DNA of 64,000 nt from an uncultured Tateyamaria sp. (GCF_947494755.1 NZ_CANLVZ010000010.1:94388-158387); one strand, 5' to 3'; shown: positions 8,882 to 16,196, counted from the first letter of the stretch. Program-made: numbers and translations. Notes: generated from the sequence alone by a model not told the origin.

Positions 8882-10414
8882 TCAGCGAATACGCTGCCCA
8901 TTGGCCAGCACGTGACCCTGATCGTTCACTTCGATGCGGGAATTGAGCGTGTCTGCCCCTTCACCGGGCACCGCAAAGAGGCCCATCATCATCCGGGCCC
9001 CGATGGCCTGATCCTCGGGCAACAGGCCCATGTTGACCAGCTTGTCCAGCAGTCCGTTGCCGCCCACAAGTTGCAGATCGATGCCGCCTTCGGGGCGAGG
9101 CAGCCCGTCAAAGGTGGTCAGATCGGTGTTGTCAAAGACGAAATCGCCCGAGCCCGTCAGCTTGGCCCCTGCGGCGTCGATATTGAGCGTGTTGAGCGTC
9201 AGCGCGTTCAACTCACCCGGTACTGCACCGGTTTCTTCGAGTACCTCCGCCTGATCGGCGTCAAGGAGATCAAGCAGCAATTTCGCCTTGCCCGACAGGT
9301 CCACCGCGATTGTGGCGGGTTCTCGGGGCAGTTGCGCGCTTGGATCAAACAGCGACCAGATCACATCGGACATGGTGAAATCGCTGAGGGTCAGGCCAAG
9401 GCCGAAATCCTGTTCATCCTGTGATTTCTGAAGCGGCATCTGGAAGCTGCTGCCCATTTCAGCCGCGTTGAAGGACACGGGCAAGGGAAAGGCTGACACA
9501 AGCATGTTGACCGCCACGTTGCGTTGCACGATGTCATAGGCCAGACCCACCGAACTCATGCTGAAACCGATGGTGGAGCCTTCGGACACGCCATTGATCG
9601 TGCCGCTGCCCTCGGGGCCGTTGAAGGACGCGTCATAGGTCCCGCCTTGCGTCGTGAGGGTGCCTGCGCCGAACAAACCGGCTTTGAGCATGGCATTGAA
9701 GTCCTGGGTATCGACCCCGAAAGGCATTGCGCCGGTACCGTCGACGCCAACGCCCTCGACTGCACCTGTCACACTGAATGCGCCTTCGCCCGCTGGATCG
9801 TTAAAGCTGAGGTCGTAGTCGATTGACGCAATACTCATCACCTGTGCTATCGATCGGCCATCGCCCGAGGTCGTGTCCGTGGTTATGCCCACCTCGTTCA
9901 TGGTCATGTTCACCTTGGCCACCTGCTCACCAAGGCTCACCCCGTCGACCATCAATTCGGCAAGGTTCACCTGCGCCATCCCCGCCTGATAGACGTAGCG
10001 CAGCGCGCTTGGATCGCCGGACGCGACATAGCTGTGATCACTCTGGCTGACATCAATTGCCACGTTGATGGTTTCGCCGGTCTCGCTTTGAAACGCTATC
10101 GCGACACTGCTGGTACCCGGCAAGTCGATATCGACGGATCCATCGTCCCTTTCGACAAACTGCATCGTGCCTAGGATGATGCCAGCCGATTCTATTTCAT
10201 CGGCATCGGCGAAGTCCATATTCAGGACGACATCGTCGACCGTCAGGGTATCGCCCGCCGCCTCTTCATTTCCGCTCACGCTGTATCCGGACTCTGTCAT
10301 GTAGGACTTCCAGTCCGCCCACACATCAGCAGCGGTCAGGTCTGCAAGGGCTGCCGTGGCGGGCAGGCACAACGCAATCGCGGTGCTCTGGATAAGGCGG
10401 GACATACGGGGCAT
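8882..10414 (-). CDS. DUF2125 domain protein, exported
   Basis: A 510-aa exported protein with an N-terminal signal peptide ending near ALADLTAADVW (cleavage about residue 24). The rest is beta-rich and acidic with many Asp/Gly repeats, as in DUF2125 proteins of Rhodobacterales. The family's function is not known. The start is ATG 10414; an internal ATG nine bases on (MSRLIQ) is an alternative. It is divergent from the SDR gene, with about 130 bases between them. Confidence 0.8.
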   Translation of the reverse strand: MPRMSRLIQSTAIALCLPATAALADLTAADVWADWKSYMTESGYSVSGNEEAAGDTLTVDDVVLNMDFADADEIESAGIILGTMQFVERDDGSVDIDLPGTSSVAIAFQSETGETINVAIDVSQSDHSYVASGDPSALRYVYQAGMAQVNLAELMVDGVSLGEQVAKVNMTMNEVGITTDTTSGDGRSIAQVMSIASIDYDLSFNDPAGEGAFSVTGAVEGVGVDGTGAMPFGVDTQDFNAMLKAGLFGAGTLTTQGGTYDASFNGPEGSGTINGVSEGSTIGFSMSSVGLAYDIVQRNVAVNMLVSAFPLPVSFNAAEMGSSFQMPLQKSQDEQDFGLGLTLSDFTMSDVIWSLFDPSAQLPREPATIAVDLSGKAKLLLDLLDADQAEVLEETGAVPGELNALTLNTLNIDAAGAKLTGSGDFVFDNTDLTTFDGLPRPEGGIDLQLVGGNGLLDKLVNMGLLPEDQAIGARMMMGLFAVPGEGADTLNSRIEVNDQGHVLANGQRIR

Positions 10415-10544
10415 ACAAGAATCCTCAATTCACAATTTGGGTGCATCGTCCGCCGTTGGGCGCACAGCGTCAAGGTCACGGGGTAGACGTAAAGCCCTGC
10501 CCAGCCTACCACAGGGCAAACTGCGCAAGGAGTGGGATAGTTTG

Positions 10545-11297
10545 ATGCAGGATATGTCGGAAAAGTCGGTTTTGATCACAGGTGCCAGCCGGGGTATCGG
10601 GGCGGACACCGCACGCCTGTTCGCCAAGGCAGGCGCGCAGGTGGCCCTGGTGGCTCGTAGCGCCGAAGCCATATCGGACATCGCCACCGAGATCGGGTCC
10701 CAAGCCATCGCGATCCCCTGCGACGTCAGCGACTTTGCGGCGGTCGAGGCGGCGGTGGCACAAACGGTGCAGAATTTTGGCGGGCTGGATGTACTGATCG
10801 GCAATGCAGGCGCGATTGAGCCGATCTCGCATATGGCAAGTGCTGATCCGGGTGCCTGGTCTCAGGTCATCGACATCAACCTCAAGGGGGTCTTCTACGG
10901 GATGCGCGCGGCCTTGCCCGTGATGCTTAAGGCGGGGGGTGGCAGTATCCTCACGATCAGTTCGGGCGCGGCCCACGGTCCGGTCGAGGCGTGGTCGCAT
11001 TACTGCGCCTCCAAGGCGGGGGCCGCGATGCTGACCGCCTGCGCGCACAAGGAAAACGGCCGCTATGGTATCCGTGCGATGGGCCTCAGCCCCGGCACGG
11101 TTGCCACAGAGATGCAACGCGAGATCAAGGCCAGCGGGATCAACCCGGTCAGCCAGTTGGACTGGTCCGACCACATCCCTGCGGATTGGGTGGCCAAGGC
11201 GTTGCTGTGGATGTGCAGCGCCGATGCAGATCACTGGATCGGCTCAGAAATTTCGCTGCGTGATCCCGACATTCGCGCGCGGGTCGGCCTCGCGTGA
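10545..11297 (+). CDS. SDR-family oxidoreductase
   Basis: Classical short-chain dehydrogenase/reductase of 250 aa. It has the NAD(P)-binding TGASRGIG near residue 12, GNAGAIEPI, the catalytic Ser in ILTISSGAA, and the YxxxK in HYCASKAG. The start is ATG 10545 with AAGGAG 12 bases upstream; a second ATG at 10554 is also possible. The stop overlaps the GTG start of the enoyl-CoA hydratase gene (GTGA). The substrate is probably an acyl or hydroxyacyl compound, given the partner gene. Confidence 0.88.
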   Translation: MQDMSEKSVLITGASRGIGADTARLFAKAGAQVALVARSAEAISDIATEIGSQAIAIPCDVSDFAAVEAAVAQTVQNFGGLDVLIGNAGAIEPISHMASADPGAWSQVIDINLKGVFYGMRAALPVMLKAGGGSILTISSGAAHGPVEAWSHYCASKAGAAMLTACAHKENGRYGIRAMGLSPGTVATEMQREIKASGINPVSQLDWSDHIPADWVAKALLWMCSADADHWIGSEISLRDPDIRARVGLA

Positions 11298-11902
11298 TTG
11301 AGGCGGACACAGACGGGCCGATCTGGACGCTGACAATCAACCGCCCCGACAAGGCCGGCGCATTGACCGAAGAGATGTTGCAAGAGTTGGTCGCGCAGTG
11401 CCGCGCAGCCAAGGACGCCCGCGCCCTGATCCTGACTGGCACGGGCAAGGTGTTCAGCGCCGGTGCGGATCTAGATGCGGCAAAGGCCGGTTTGGCCGTC
11501 TCCCCTTTGTGGGAGGAGTTGTCGGGTGCCATTGCGGCGCTGCCCTGCCTGACAATTGCCGCGCTCAACGGGACGGTCGCAGGGGGGGCAAACGGAATGG
11601 TGCTGGCCTGCGATATGCGGATCGCCGCCCCCGGCACCAGATTTTTCTATCCGGTGATGCGGCTTGGATACCTGCCGCAACCCAGTGATCCGGTGCGCAT
11701 GGCGGCGCTGATCGGGCCCGCGCGGACCAAGATGGTGCTGCTGGCGGGACAAAAGATTGATGCAGCCACCGCCTATCAGTTCGGGCTGGTTGACGAAATC
11801 ATCGAGGATGGGGATGTGACCGGGCGCGCGCGGGTTTTGTGTAGCGACGTGCTGAATGCTGATATGGTGACGGCGCGAACAATCAAGGCGTTGTGCCGCT
11901 GA
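11294..11902 (+). CDS. Enoyl-CoA hydratase/isomerase family protein, short
   Basis: Crotonase-fold protein of 202 aa, below the usual 255-265. It contains FSAGADLDAAKAG and the oxyanion loop AALNGTVAGGANGMVLACD. The Glu normally in GG(x)E is Asn-Gly here, and the second Glu position lies in PVMRLG. Both hydratase acid/base residues therefore seem replaced, so simple hydration is doubtful and an isomerase or other crotonase reaction is more likely. The C-terminal helices are shortened. It starts at GTG, coupled to the SDR gene. Confidence 0.8.
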   Translation: MIEADTDGPIWTLTINRPDKAGALTEEMLQELVAQCRAAKDARALILTGTGKVFSAGADLDAAKAGLAVSPLWEELSGAIAALPCLTIAALNGTVAGGANGMVLACDMRIAAPGTRFFYPVMRLGYLPQPSDPVRMAALIGPARTKMVLLAGQKIDAATAYQFGLVDEIIEDGDVTGRARVLCSDVLNADMVTARTIKALCR

Positions 11903-11966
11903 CGGACCACCCGTCCTGCGAGTAGCAAGAAACTGAAAAATGTGATACGATTCGAGGGCGTTTCAG

Positions 11967-12143
11967 ATGGCCCGAGACAACCATATCATACGCCCTGCGC
12001 GCCCCACCCGCCCTGCGAAGGCTGCGCCAAAACCGCTGACCCGCGCGGAACGCGTCGCGTTGCTGGCTGCGTTTGCCTTGGGCAAGGTGGCGCATGATCT
12101 TGACAGCAAAGCTGGCCCACCCCCGATCAAGCCGCGCCGCTGA
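11967..12143 (+). CDS. Small hypothetical protein (58 aa)
   Basis: A short frame from ATG 11967 to TGA, beginning MARDNHIIRPARPTRPAKA. It is basic and Pro/Ala-rich at the start, with a hydrophobic stretch LLAAFALGKVAHDL in the second half. It sits between the crotonase gene and the converging 3' remnant of the HNH endonuclease. I do not recognise it. Codon use is like the host's, but coding status rests only on the frame and composition. Confidence 0.4.
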   Translation: MARDNHIIRPARPTRPAKAAPKPLTRAERVALLAAFALGKVAHDLDSKAGPPPIKPRR

Positions 12144-12144
12144 C

Positions 12145-12304
12145 CTAACGTTTGCGCCGCTTGCCCGGCACCTTTGAGGCAAAGCCGGGCGGGCGCTTGG
12201 CCACCCATTCAGCGAATTTGGCGAGGCGAGGATGGGCACGCAACGCCTCGGGTGTGGCATAGTCGCGGGCCAGTTCCGTCTCTGTCAGGGTCGCGTGAAT
12301 TTCC
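12145..12304 (-). pseudogene. HNH endonuclease, 3' part, cut off by transposon
   Basis: Read on the minus strand, the frame from EIHATLTETELARDYATPE to the stop at 12145-12147 is the C-terminal half of a small HNH endonuclease. It has KFAEWVAKRPPGF and a basic KRRKR tail. Its N-terminal half is at 16056-16196, on the same strand, across the inserted element. The two halves rejoin in frame around HHIC...EIHATL, which carries the last His of the HNH motif. The gene is therefore disrupted. Confidence 0.82.
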
Positions 12305-12328
12305 GGCCTTATGTATCAAACGCACCAA
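12304..12328 (+). repeat. Left terminal inverted repeat of transposon
   Basis: Starts CGGCCTTATGTATCAAAC and ends GCACCAA. It is the exact reverse complement of 16032-16056. Outward of base 12304 the two flanks no longer match, and inward of 12328 they diverge, so 25 bp is the full perfect repeat. Confidence 0.92.
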
Positions 12329-12361
12329 AACATCTGACACGTGATCCGTTACAACGTTGTC

Positions 12362-12745
12362 ATGACACGCAGATACTTCCGCCCGCTTAAACCCAAGACC
12401 GTGATCGACACGCTGCACTACGTCCGACAGGAAATGGTGCGCGAGGAACGCGATGGGCTAGAGCATGTAGATTACCTTCTTAGGTTATACGGTGCCGAGC
12501 CTATGGCGCTCAACATGCCAGCAAAGACGCCCAAGGACTTCCGCAAGGGCGAGCTGCGTCGGATGGTTCTTGAAACGCTTAGGAGTGGCCCGCAGACAGG
12601 GGCGGACCTTGCGAATGCGATCCAATCTTGCAAACCCAACCTAACCTATCAACAGGTTTACAGGCGGGTCTACGTATGTCTATGGGGTCTGAAAAAGGCA
12701 GGCCGAGTTAGACACACTGGGCGATTTTGGCTAGCGCCCAACTAG
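12362..12745 (+). CDS. Transposon passenger: winged-helix-like protein
   Basis: A 127-aa protein from ATG 12362 (MTRRYFRPLKPKTVID); an in-frame GTG at 12341 would add seven residues. The first half is charged and helical. The second half, GELRRMVLETLRSG...GADLANAI...YQQVYRRVYVCLWGLKKAGRVRHTGRFWLAP, has the helix-turn-helix plus wing pattern of MarR/PadR-like DNA-binding domains. It lies directly inside the left end. I do not recognise a named family; a role in transposition or regulation is inference. Confidence 0.7.
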   Translation: MTRRYFRPLKPKTVIDTLHYVRQEMVREERDGLEHVDYLLRLYGAEPMALNMPAKTPKDFRKGELRRMVLETLRSGPQTGADLANAIQSCKPNLTYQQVYRRVYVCLWGLKKAGRVRHTGRFWLAPN

Positions 12746-12763
12746 TCTCGCCATCACGCAAGA

Positions 12764-13339
12764 TCAGAACGATCCATTCTTACGCATGTGCAACACATCT
12801 AGTCGGCATATAAACCTGACAATATCTGGATGAAGACCATGATGCGCAGCTATCTGATCTTCGTCCATCTCCGCAGCTATCATTGGCTCTACCACGCTGT
12901 GCGGTAAAATCATCTCAGCCGCAGCCAGTAGGCCGTCGTCGTCTGCCGCCACTCTCGGTGTATAGGGCATGTCCACGCTGCTGAGTTCGTCGAATAGCTG
13001 TGAGACTGCCAGAGGTGTAGATGCGTATTTTTCAGGGGGTGTGAAGCAGTGCATCATCTCTTTTACCGCTACAAACTCCTTCCAATGCGGGTGCAAGTCT
13101 CGGTGGACGAAGACATGTGCTACGTCTGGTTCTTCCCCACTACTCACCAATCTTACAAACATACCATCTATGGGACGTTCAAGCATTTCGACGGATAGAT
13201 TGATTCGTCCAATTGATGAGTGTTCAGATGCCTCGACCGCGTCCCAAATTTCTTGGACACGCATAGCAGCGTTCATCGACCTGCCAGATTTGGCAAGACG
13301 ATACTTTCGCAATTGCTCAGAAATGTGAGAAAACTTCAT
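12764..13339 (-). CDS. Transposon passenger: degenerate ImmA/IrrE-like protein
   Basis: A 191-aa protein. Its core VAVKEMMHCFTPPEKY corresponds to the helix that carries HExxH in ImmA/IrrE peptidases, but the first His is Lys (KEMMH). Downstream, DDDGLLAAAEMILPHSVV aligns with the region holding the third zinc ligand (usually EAxxFAAxLLMP), and the protein ends with an HTH-like DEDQIAAHHGLHPDIVRFICRL. It looks like a relative of ImmA with an altered metal site. The gene follows a 58-aa gene on the same strand, 68 bases apart. Confidence 0.65.
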   Translation of the reverse strand: MKFSHISEQLRKYRLAKSGRSMNAAMRVQEIWDAVEASEHSSIGRINLSVEMLERPIDGMFVRLVSSGEEPDVAHVFVHRDLHPHWKEFVAVKEMMHCFTPPEKYASTPLAVSQLFDELSSVDMPYTPRVAADDDGLLAAAEMILPHSVVEPMIAAEMDEDQIAAHHGLHPDIVRFICRLDVLHMRKNGSF

Positions 13340-13407
13340 GGTGTGACCCTACAATATTGCTAGGGACGCACCGATCATGTTGTGTTCATCCAGCTACACG
13401 GCACTAC

Positions 13408-13584
13408 TTAGCCGAGTGTGGACGCATCTTCAAGGATTTCAGCGTGTTTAACAATGTTGGCCATGTTCGCATCAACATCAGATGCTTTTTGGCCATCAAT
13501 GTCATCAACATTCATGATAAATTTGATATCACGCACCTCATATCCAGGGTGTTTTTCCTGGAGTGCTGCGAAAAGTTTTTCCAT
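13408..13584 (-). CDS. Transposon passenger: small acidic protein (58 aa)
   Basis: Begins MEKLFAALQEKHPGYEVRD and ends KHAEILEDASTLG. It has an excellent ribosome-binding site, AAGGAGG (13591-13597), seven bases upstream of the ATG. Acidic and helical, with no membrane segment. It lies just upstream of the degenerate ImmA-like gene and is probably co-transcribed with it. The family is not recognised. Confidence 0.7.
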   Translation of the reverse strand: MEKLFAALQEKHPGYEVRDIKFIMNVDDIDGQKASDVDANMANIVKHAEILEDASTLG

Positions 13585-13797
13585 TGTGCACCTCCTTGTG
13601 CGTGTTAGATTAGTGGTCGCTTAGCACGACCATTGCAAGTCCACTAGACATCAATCACGACATTTTGGCAAAAATACGTCGCGGAAGCTCCTTTTCCTCT
13701 CAAAAGAACTTCTCATGATCATTGAAGGTTCCGTATGAACTTACACCAAAAGATATAACACATTGTTAACAAATTTTCAATGATCGCTAGCAAACGG
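13585..13797. promoter_or_regulatory. AT-rich region with inverted repeats
   Basis: Between the small passenger gene and the end of the transposase gene. TGGTCG/CGACCA (13614-13619, 13627-13632) lies just upstream of the small gene and could be an operator. GATCATTGAA (13717-13726) and TTCAATGATC (13776-13785) form a 10-bp inverted repeat close to the transposase stop. No further gene is seen. Confidence 0.4.
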
Positions 13798-14766
13798 TCA
13801 GCCAGTGGAGTGCCTTTGCCAGTACCCCTTCCAGTTGCGCGACACAGGCGCGGCCATTGAGTTACTTACTACAATCTGCGCCAGAGTACCGTTGTCTGTG
13901 CGGCGGTTGTCTTCCAACCAAGCGGCGTGGTTCGCATACTGATGCAGGTACTGCGGGCTAACATGGTGGTGCTGGCCCTGCACCATGCGGCGCAGGCGTG
14001 AGAAATAACTTTCCACCATGTTCGAGTGCTTGCCGTGGTCGCTGTAAATCTCTGAGTGGTTCACGCGGTCCACGTGATAGCCAGCGTGCAGCATATCCCA
14101 ATGGCTGGCCTCGTCCGCTGACATAGTTGCCATGCGGCTTACGTTCTCGTTTGCCAGCGCAACGCCTTCGCCCTCAGACATGCGAACGAATGGCAAAGTG
14201 CGGCCCTCACGCTCCCGCAGGGCAATGACGACACGGCGCTTGCCTGTCTGGTTCACTTTCAAGCGGCGGTCCTTGCGGTCTGCCTTGGCGTTCTCAGGGC
14301 GGATGTGACCACCGAAATACGCGCCATCAATCTCAACATGGCCCTGCAACACTTCGCCCGTCTGGACCTCTTGGGCCATCGCCTCGCGCAGCTTGTGGGC
14401 CAGCACAAAGGCAGTCTTGTACTGGCAGTCCAGATCACGGCTCAGTTGAACCATGCTCACGCCCTTAGAGGCGTTCACGATGATGCAGATCGCGCCCAGC
14501 AGGTCCACAAAGTCCATCTTGCGCGAGGCGAAAATGGTGCCGCTGGTTACGCTGAACTGGTGCGCACATGCCTTGCACTTGAATTTGCGGCGCGTGGTGA
14601 TCTTGTAGGTTTCGTGGTTGCTGCAACGGGGGCAAACCGCCTCACCGTCTGTTTCAGGCCAGCGCATCTGGCAGAACGTCTCGTAGGCCGCATTTTCGCC
14701 AGCCTTGTAGATCGACCGCAGTGAAAGCGTCCGAGAAGCTGCTGAAAGGAGGAAATGCTGGGCCAT
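13798..14766 (-). CDS. IS1595-family (ISXO2-like) transposase
   Basis: A 322-aa transposase, intact, moving the surrounding element. The N-terminus has a zinc ribbon CPRCSNHETY...FKCKACAHQFSVTSGTIF typical of this family. The catalytic domain has VEIDGAYFGG (first Asp), MSADEASHWD (second Asp) and HSNMVESYFSRLRRMVQGQHH, followed by QYANHAAWLEDNRR. The start is ATG 14766, reading away from the DUF6471 gene across the operator array. No frameshift or internal stop is seen, so it may be active. Confidence 0.92.
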   Translation of the reverse strand: MAQHFLLSAASRTLSLRSIYKAGENAAYETFCQMRWPETDGEAVCPRCSNHETYKITTRRKFKCKACAHQFSVTSGTIFASRKMDFVDLLGAICIIVNASKGVSMVQLSRDLDCQYKTAFVLAHKLREAMAQEVQTGEVLQGHVEIDGAYFGGHIRPENAKADRKDRRLKVNQTGKRRVVIALREREGRTLPFVRMSEGEGVALANENVSRMATMSADEASHWDMLHAGYHVDRVNHSEIYSDHGKHSNMVESYFSRLRRMVQGQHHHVSPQYLHQYANHAAWLEDNRRTDNGTLAQIVVSNSMAAPVSRNWKGYWQRHSTG

Positions 14767-14788
14767 TGTACTCTCTGTGATTACCTAT

Positions 14789-14866
14789 ATCATAAATATA
14801 GTACATACATATCACGTTTACAATGGCAAATATCACATTTATAGTGCCTTTATCATATATAGAGAG
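14789..14866. promoter_or_regulatory. Four phased operator-like repeats between divergent genes
   Basis: Four related 15-mers: ATCATAAATATAGTA (14789), ATCACGTTTACAATG (14811), ATCACATTTATAGTG (14832) and ATCATATATAGAGAG (14852). They are spaced 22, 21 and 20 bases apart, about two helical turns. They fill the space between the transposase start and the DUF6471 start. This arrangement suits cooperative binding by a small regulator controlling both genes; the DUF6471 protein is the obvious candidate, by inference. Confidence 0.55.
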
Positions 14867-14870
14867 CGCC

Positions 14871-15077
14871 ATGCCAGATCAGACTGATTGGGAAGCCAAA
14901 GCGGCGAACATGTTGAAAGCAGAGTTGAAGCGGCAGGGCGTTACGTACGCACAGCTTGCTGAGTTAATTGGGGATAAAGAGCCGAACGTCCGCAACAAAC
15001 TGTCGCGCGGCAAGTTTAGTGCAGCCTACATGCTAAAATGCTTGAACGCCGTAGACGTCGGGGAACTTAGAATTTAG
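14871..15077 (+). CDS. DUF6471 protein, probable HTH regulator
   Basis: A 68-aa protein beginning MPDQTDWEAKAANMLKAEL. The segment LKRQGVTYAQLAELIGDKEPNVRNKLSRGKFSAAYMLKCLNAV is a helix-turn-helix of XRE/DUF6471 type. Start ATG 14871 is chosen; an in-frame ATG at 14823 would add 16 residues running through the operator array. The 3' end overlaps the converging ImmA/IrrE gene by 11 bases. Confidence 0.8.
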   Translation: MPDQTDWEAKAANMLKAELKRQGVTYAQLAELIGDKEPNVRNKLSRGKFSAAYMLKCLNAVDVGELRI

Positions 15078-15558
15078 TCGCTGGAGCGCCCACTCTGATT
15101 GACATGGCGCTCTCAGAAACTTGAAAAATCTCTGCCAAAGCGGCCACCGATGTGGTTCCACTCGCGATGTATTGATTAAGTAATACGCGAGGCATCAGAA
15201 TGTCCGCTGCTAGCTTGTTGGCTTGCGCCTCCATGGCGTTACTCAACCGACTACGGTAAAGTCCATCATCAACAATACCATCGCCGATGAACCGTCTGTG
15301 CAGAATGAAATGAGCGATCTCATGGGCTGTAGTGAACCGGCGGCGATTGATGTGGTGGCCCTTGTTCACATAAATCGCATATCCAGATGAGCCGCCTTGA
15401 TCAGCAGACTTTACGATCTTTCCAGATAAGTCGTCAGGCCAGTTCGGAACGTGCCAAACTTTCAGGCCAAGATCATCGGCGATAGCGACAGTTTGTACCG
15501 GAGGCGAGGCCTGGTGTCGCTGAATGACCGATAGTTGCTCTGGATAAGTAAGGTTCAT
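15067..15558 (-). CDS. Transposon passenger: ImmA/IrrE zinc metallopeptidase
   Basis: A 163-aa ImmA/IrrE family peptidase. The zinc motif HEIAH is at 79-83 in RRRFTTAHEIAHFILH, and the third ligand Glu is at 110 in NAMEAQANKLAADILMP. The C-terminal SVAALAEIFQVSESAMSIRV is the usual short HTH-like tail. The family cleaves repressors (ImmA of ICEBs1, IrrE/PprI with DdrO). The start overlaps the stop of the two-TM gene (ATGA), so the pair is coupled. Confidence 0.9.
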   Translation of the reverse strand: MNLTYPEQLSVIQRHQASPPVQTVAIADDLGLKVWHVPNWPDDLSGKIVKSADQGGSSGYAIYVNKGHHINRRRFTTAHEIAHFILHRRFIGDGIVDDGLYRSRLSNAMEAQANKLAADILMPRVLLNQYIASGTTSVAALAEIFQVSESAMSIRVGAPATKF

Positions 15559-15971
15559 TCGTCTTTCGCTGGCGTTGCGCCCTCTATAGGCTGATCGTCT
15601 AAGCCGTAGTCACCGCTATGTTCGGGTTTGCTGTTGTCGTCTCTCGCCCTTACGGCGTCAAGTATGCTGAGTTGCTCTGATACAGTGTCTTTCGCCTCTT
15701 TCTCTGCTGCCTCTACGGCTGCACGAATGGCAGCATTCTTGATCTCAGTGTAACCGAAAAGGCCTAGAGCTGCGAGGATAAAGCCCACCAGCACCAATAT
15801 CATCTCAAGTATCGTGACGTTCAAGGCCAGCGCCTCAACAGTGTAACCAGTAGGACTGACGGGCATGAGGGCAGTTACTTCAGAGGCGCTATACCAGTAG
15901 ACAAAGAAAGCAAGATTTGCTGCCCCGACAATGGCGATGAATAAGATCAGTAGTCTTTTCGCCAACTTCAA
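15555..15971 (-). CDS. Transposon passenger: two-TM membrane protein
   Basis: A 138-aa protein with membrane segments at about 6-26 and 52-75, a short periplasmic loop, then a cytoplasmic Ala/Glu-rich helix KNAAIRAAVEAAEKEAKD and an acidic Pro-rich tail. No known family recognised. It is the first gene of a two-gene unit with the ImmA/IrrE peptidase and would place a partner or effector at the membrane, by inference. Confidence 0.72.
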   Translation of the reverse strand: MKLAKRLLILFIAIVGAANLAFFVYWYSASEVTALMPVSPTGYTVEALALNVTILEMILVLVGFILAALGLFGYTEIKNAAIRAAVEAAEKEAKDTVSEQLSILDAVRARDDNSKPEHSGDYGLDDQPIEGATPAKDE

Positions 15972-16031
15972 GACGCAAACCCCAGAAACAACTCACCATC
16001 GGATATCTGAAATCACAGGATACTGGAAGGC

Positions 16032-16056
16032 TTGGTGCGTTTGATACATAAGGCCG
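16032..16056 (-). repeat. Right terminal inverted repeat of transposon
   Basis: Exact inverse of 12304-12328 over 25 bases. It reads TTGGTGCGTTTGATAC then ATAAGGCCG on the + strand. On the outer side the HNH coding sequence resumes at once. Confidence 0.92.
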
Positions 16057-16196
16057 CAGATGTGGTGCAACAGCACCGTTGGCCCGCCTTTGCCACCTTT
16101 CAGCTTGGGGATCAGGTGATGCAGGCTTTGCGGGGCATCTGCCGGGATGGGGCGTCGGCAAAGCGGGCACAGGGGGACGGTCTTTGGATCGGACAT
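16056..16196 (-). pseudogene. HNH endonuclease, 5' part, cut off by transposon
   Basis: From the ATG at 16194-16196 the frame reads MSDPKTVPLCPLCRRPIPAD with a CxxC zinc pair, then LHHLIPKLKGGKGGP and LLHHIC, the start of the HNH core. At base 16056 it runs into the transposon end, giving an aberrant tail. The C-terminal half is at 12145-12304. The 5' portion could still be expressed as a truncated protein lacking the last HNH His. Confidence 0.82.

Larger units (their letters stand above)
12304..16056. mobile_element. IS1595/ISXO2-type transposon with passenger genes, 3.75 kb
   Basis: The element is bounded by perfect 25-bp inverted repeats at 12304-12328 and 16032-16056 and splits one HNH gene into matching halves. 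It encodes one ISXO2-like DDE transposase plus six other genes: a winged-helix-like protein, a degenerate ImmA-like protein with a 58-aa partner, a DUF6471 regulator, and a two-TM protein with an ImmA/IrrE peptidase. GC content is visibly lower than the flanks. No direct target duplication is seen next to the ends. Some IS1595 subgroups are known to carry passenger genes. Confidence 0.9.

Noticed and set aside
13717..13785. The 10-bp inverted repeat as ends of a nested insertion sequence
   Set aside because: Only 49 bases separate the arms and there is no gene between; more likely a terminator or regulatory structure.
14823..14870. ATG 14823 as the DUF6471 start
   Set aside because: It would place two operator repeats inside the coding region and adds a poorly conserved hydrophobic leader; ATG 14871 begins at the family-like part.
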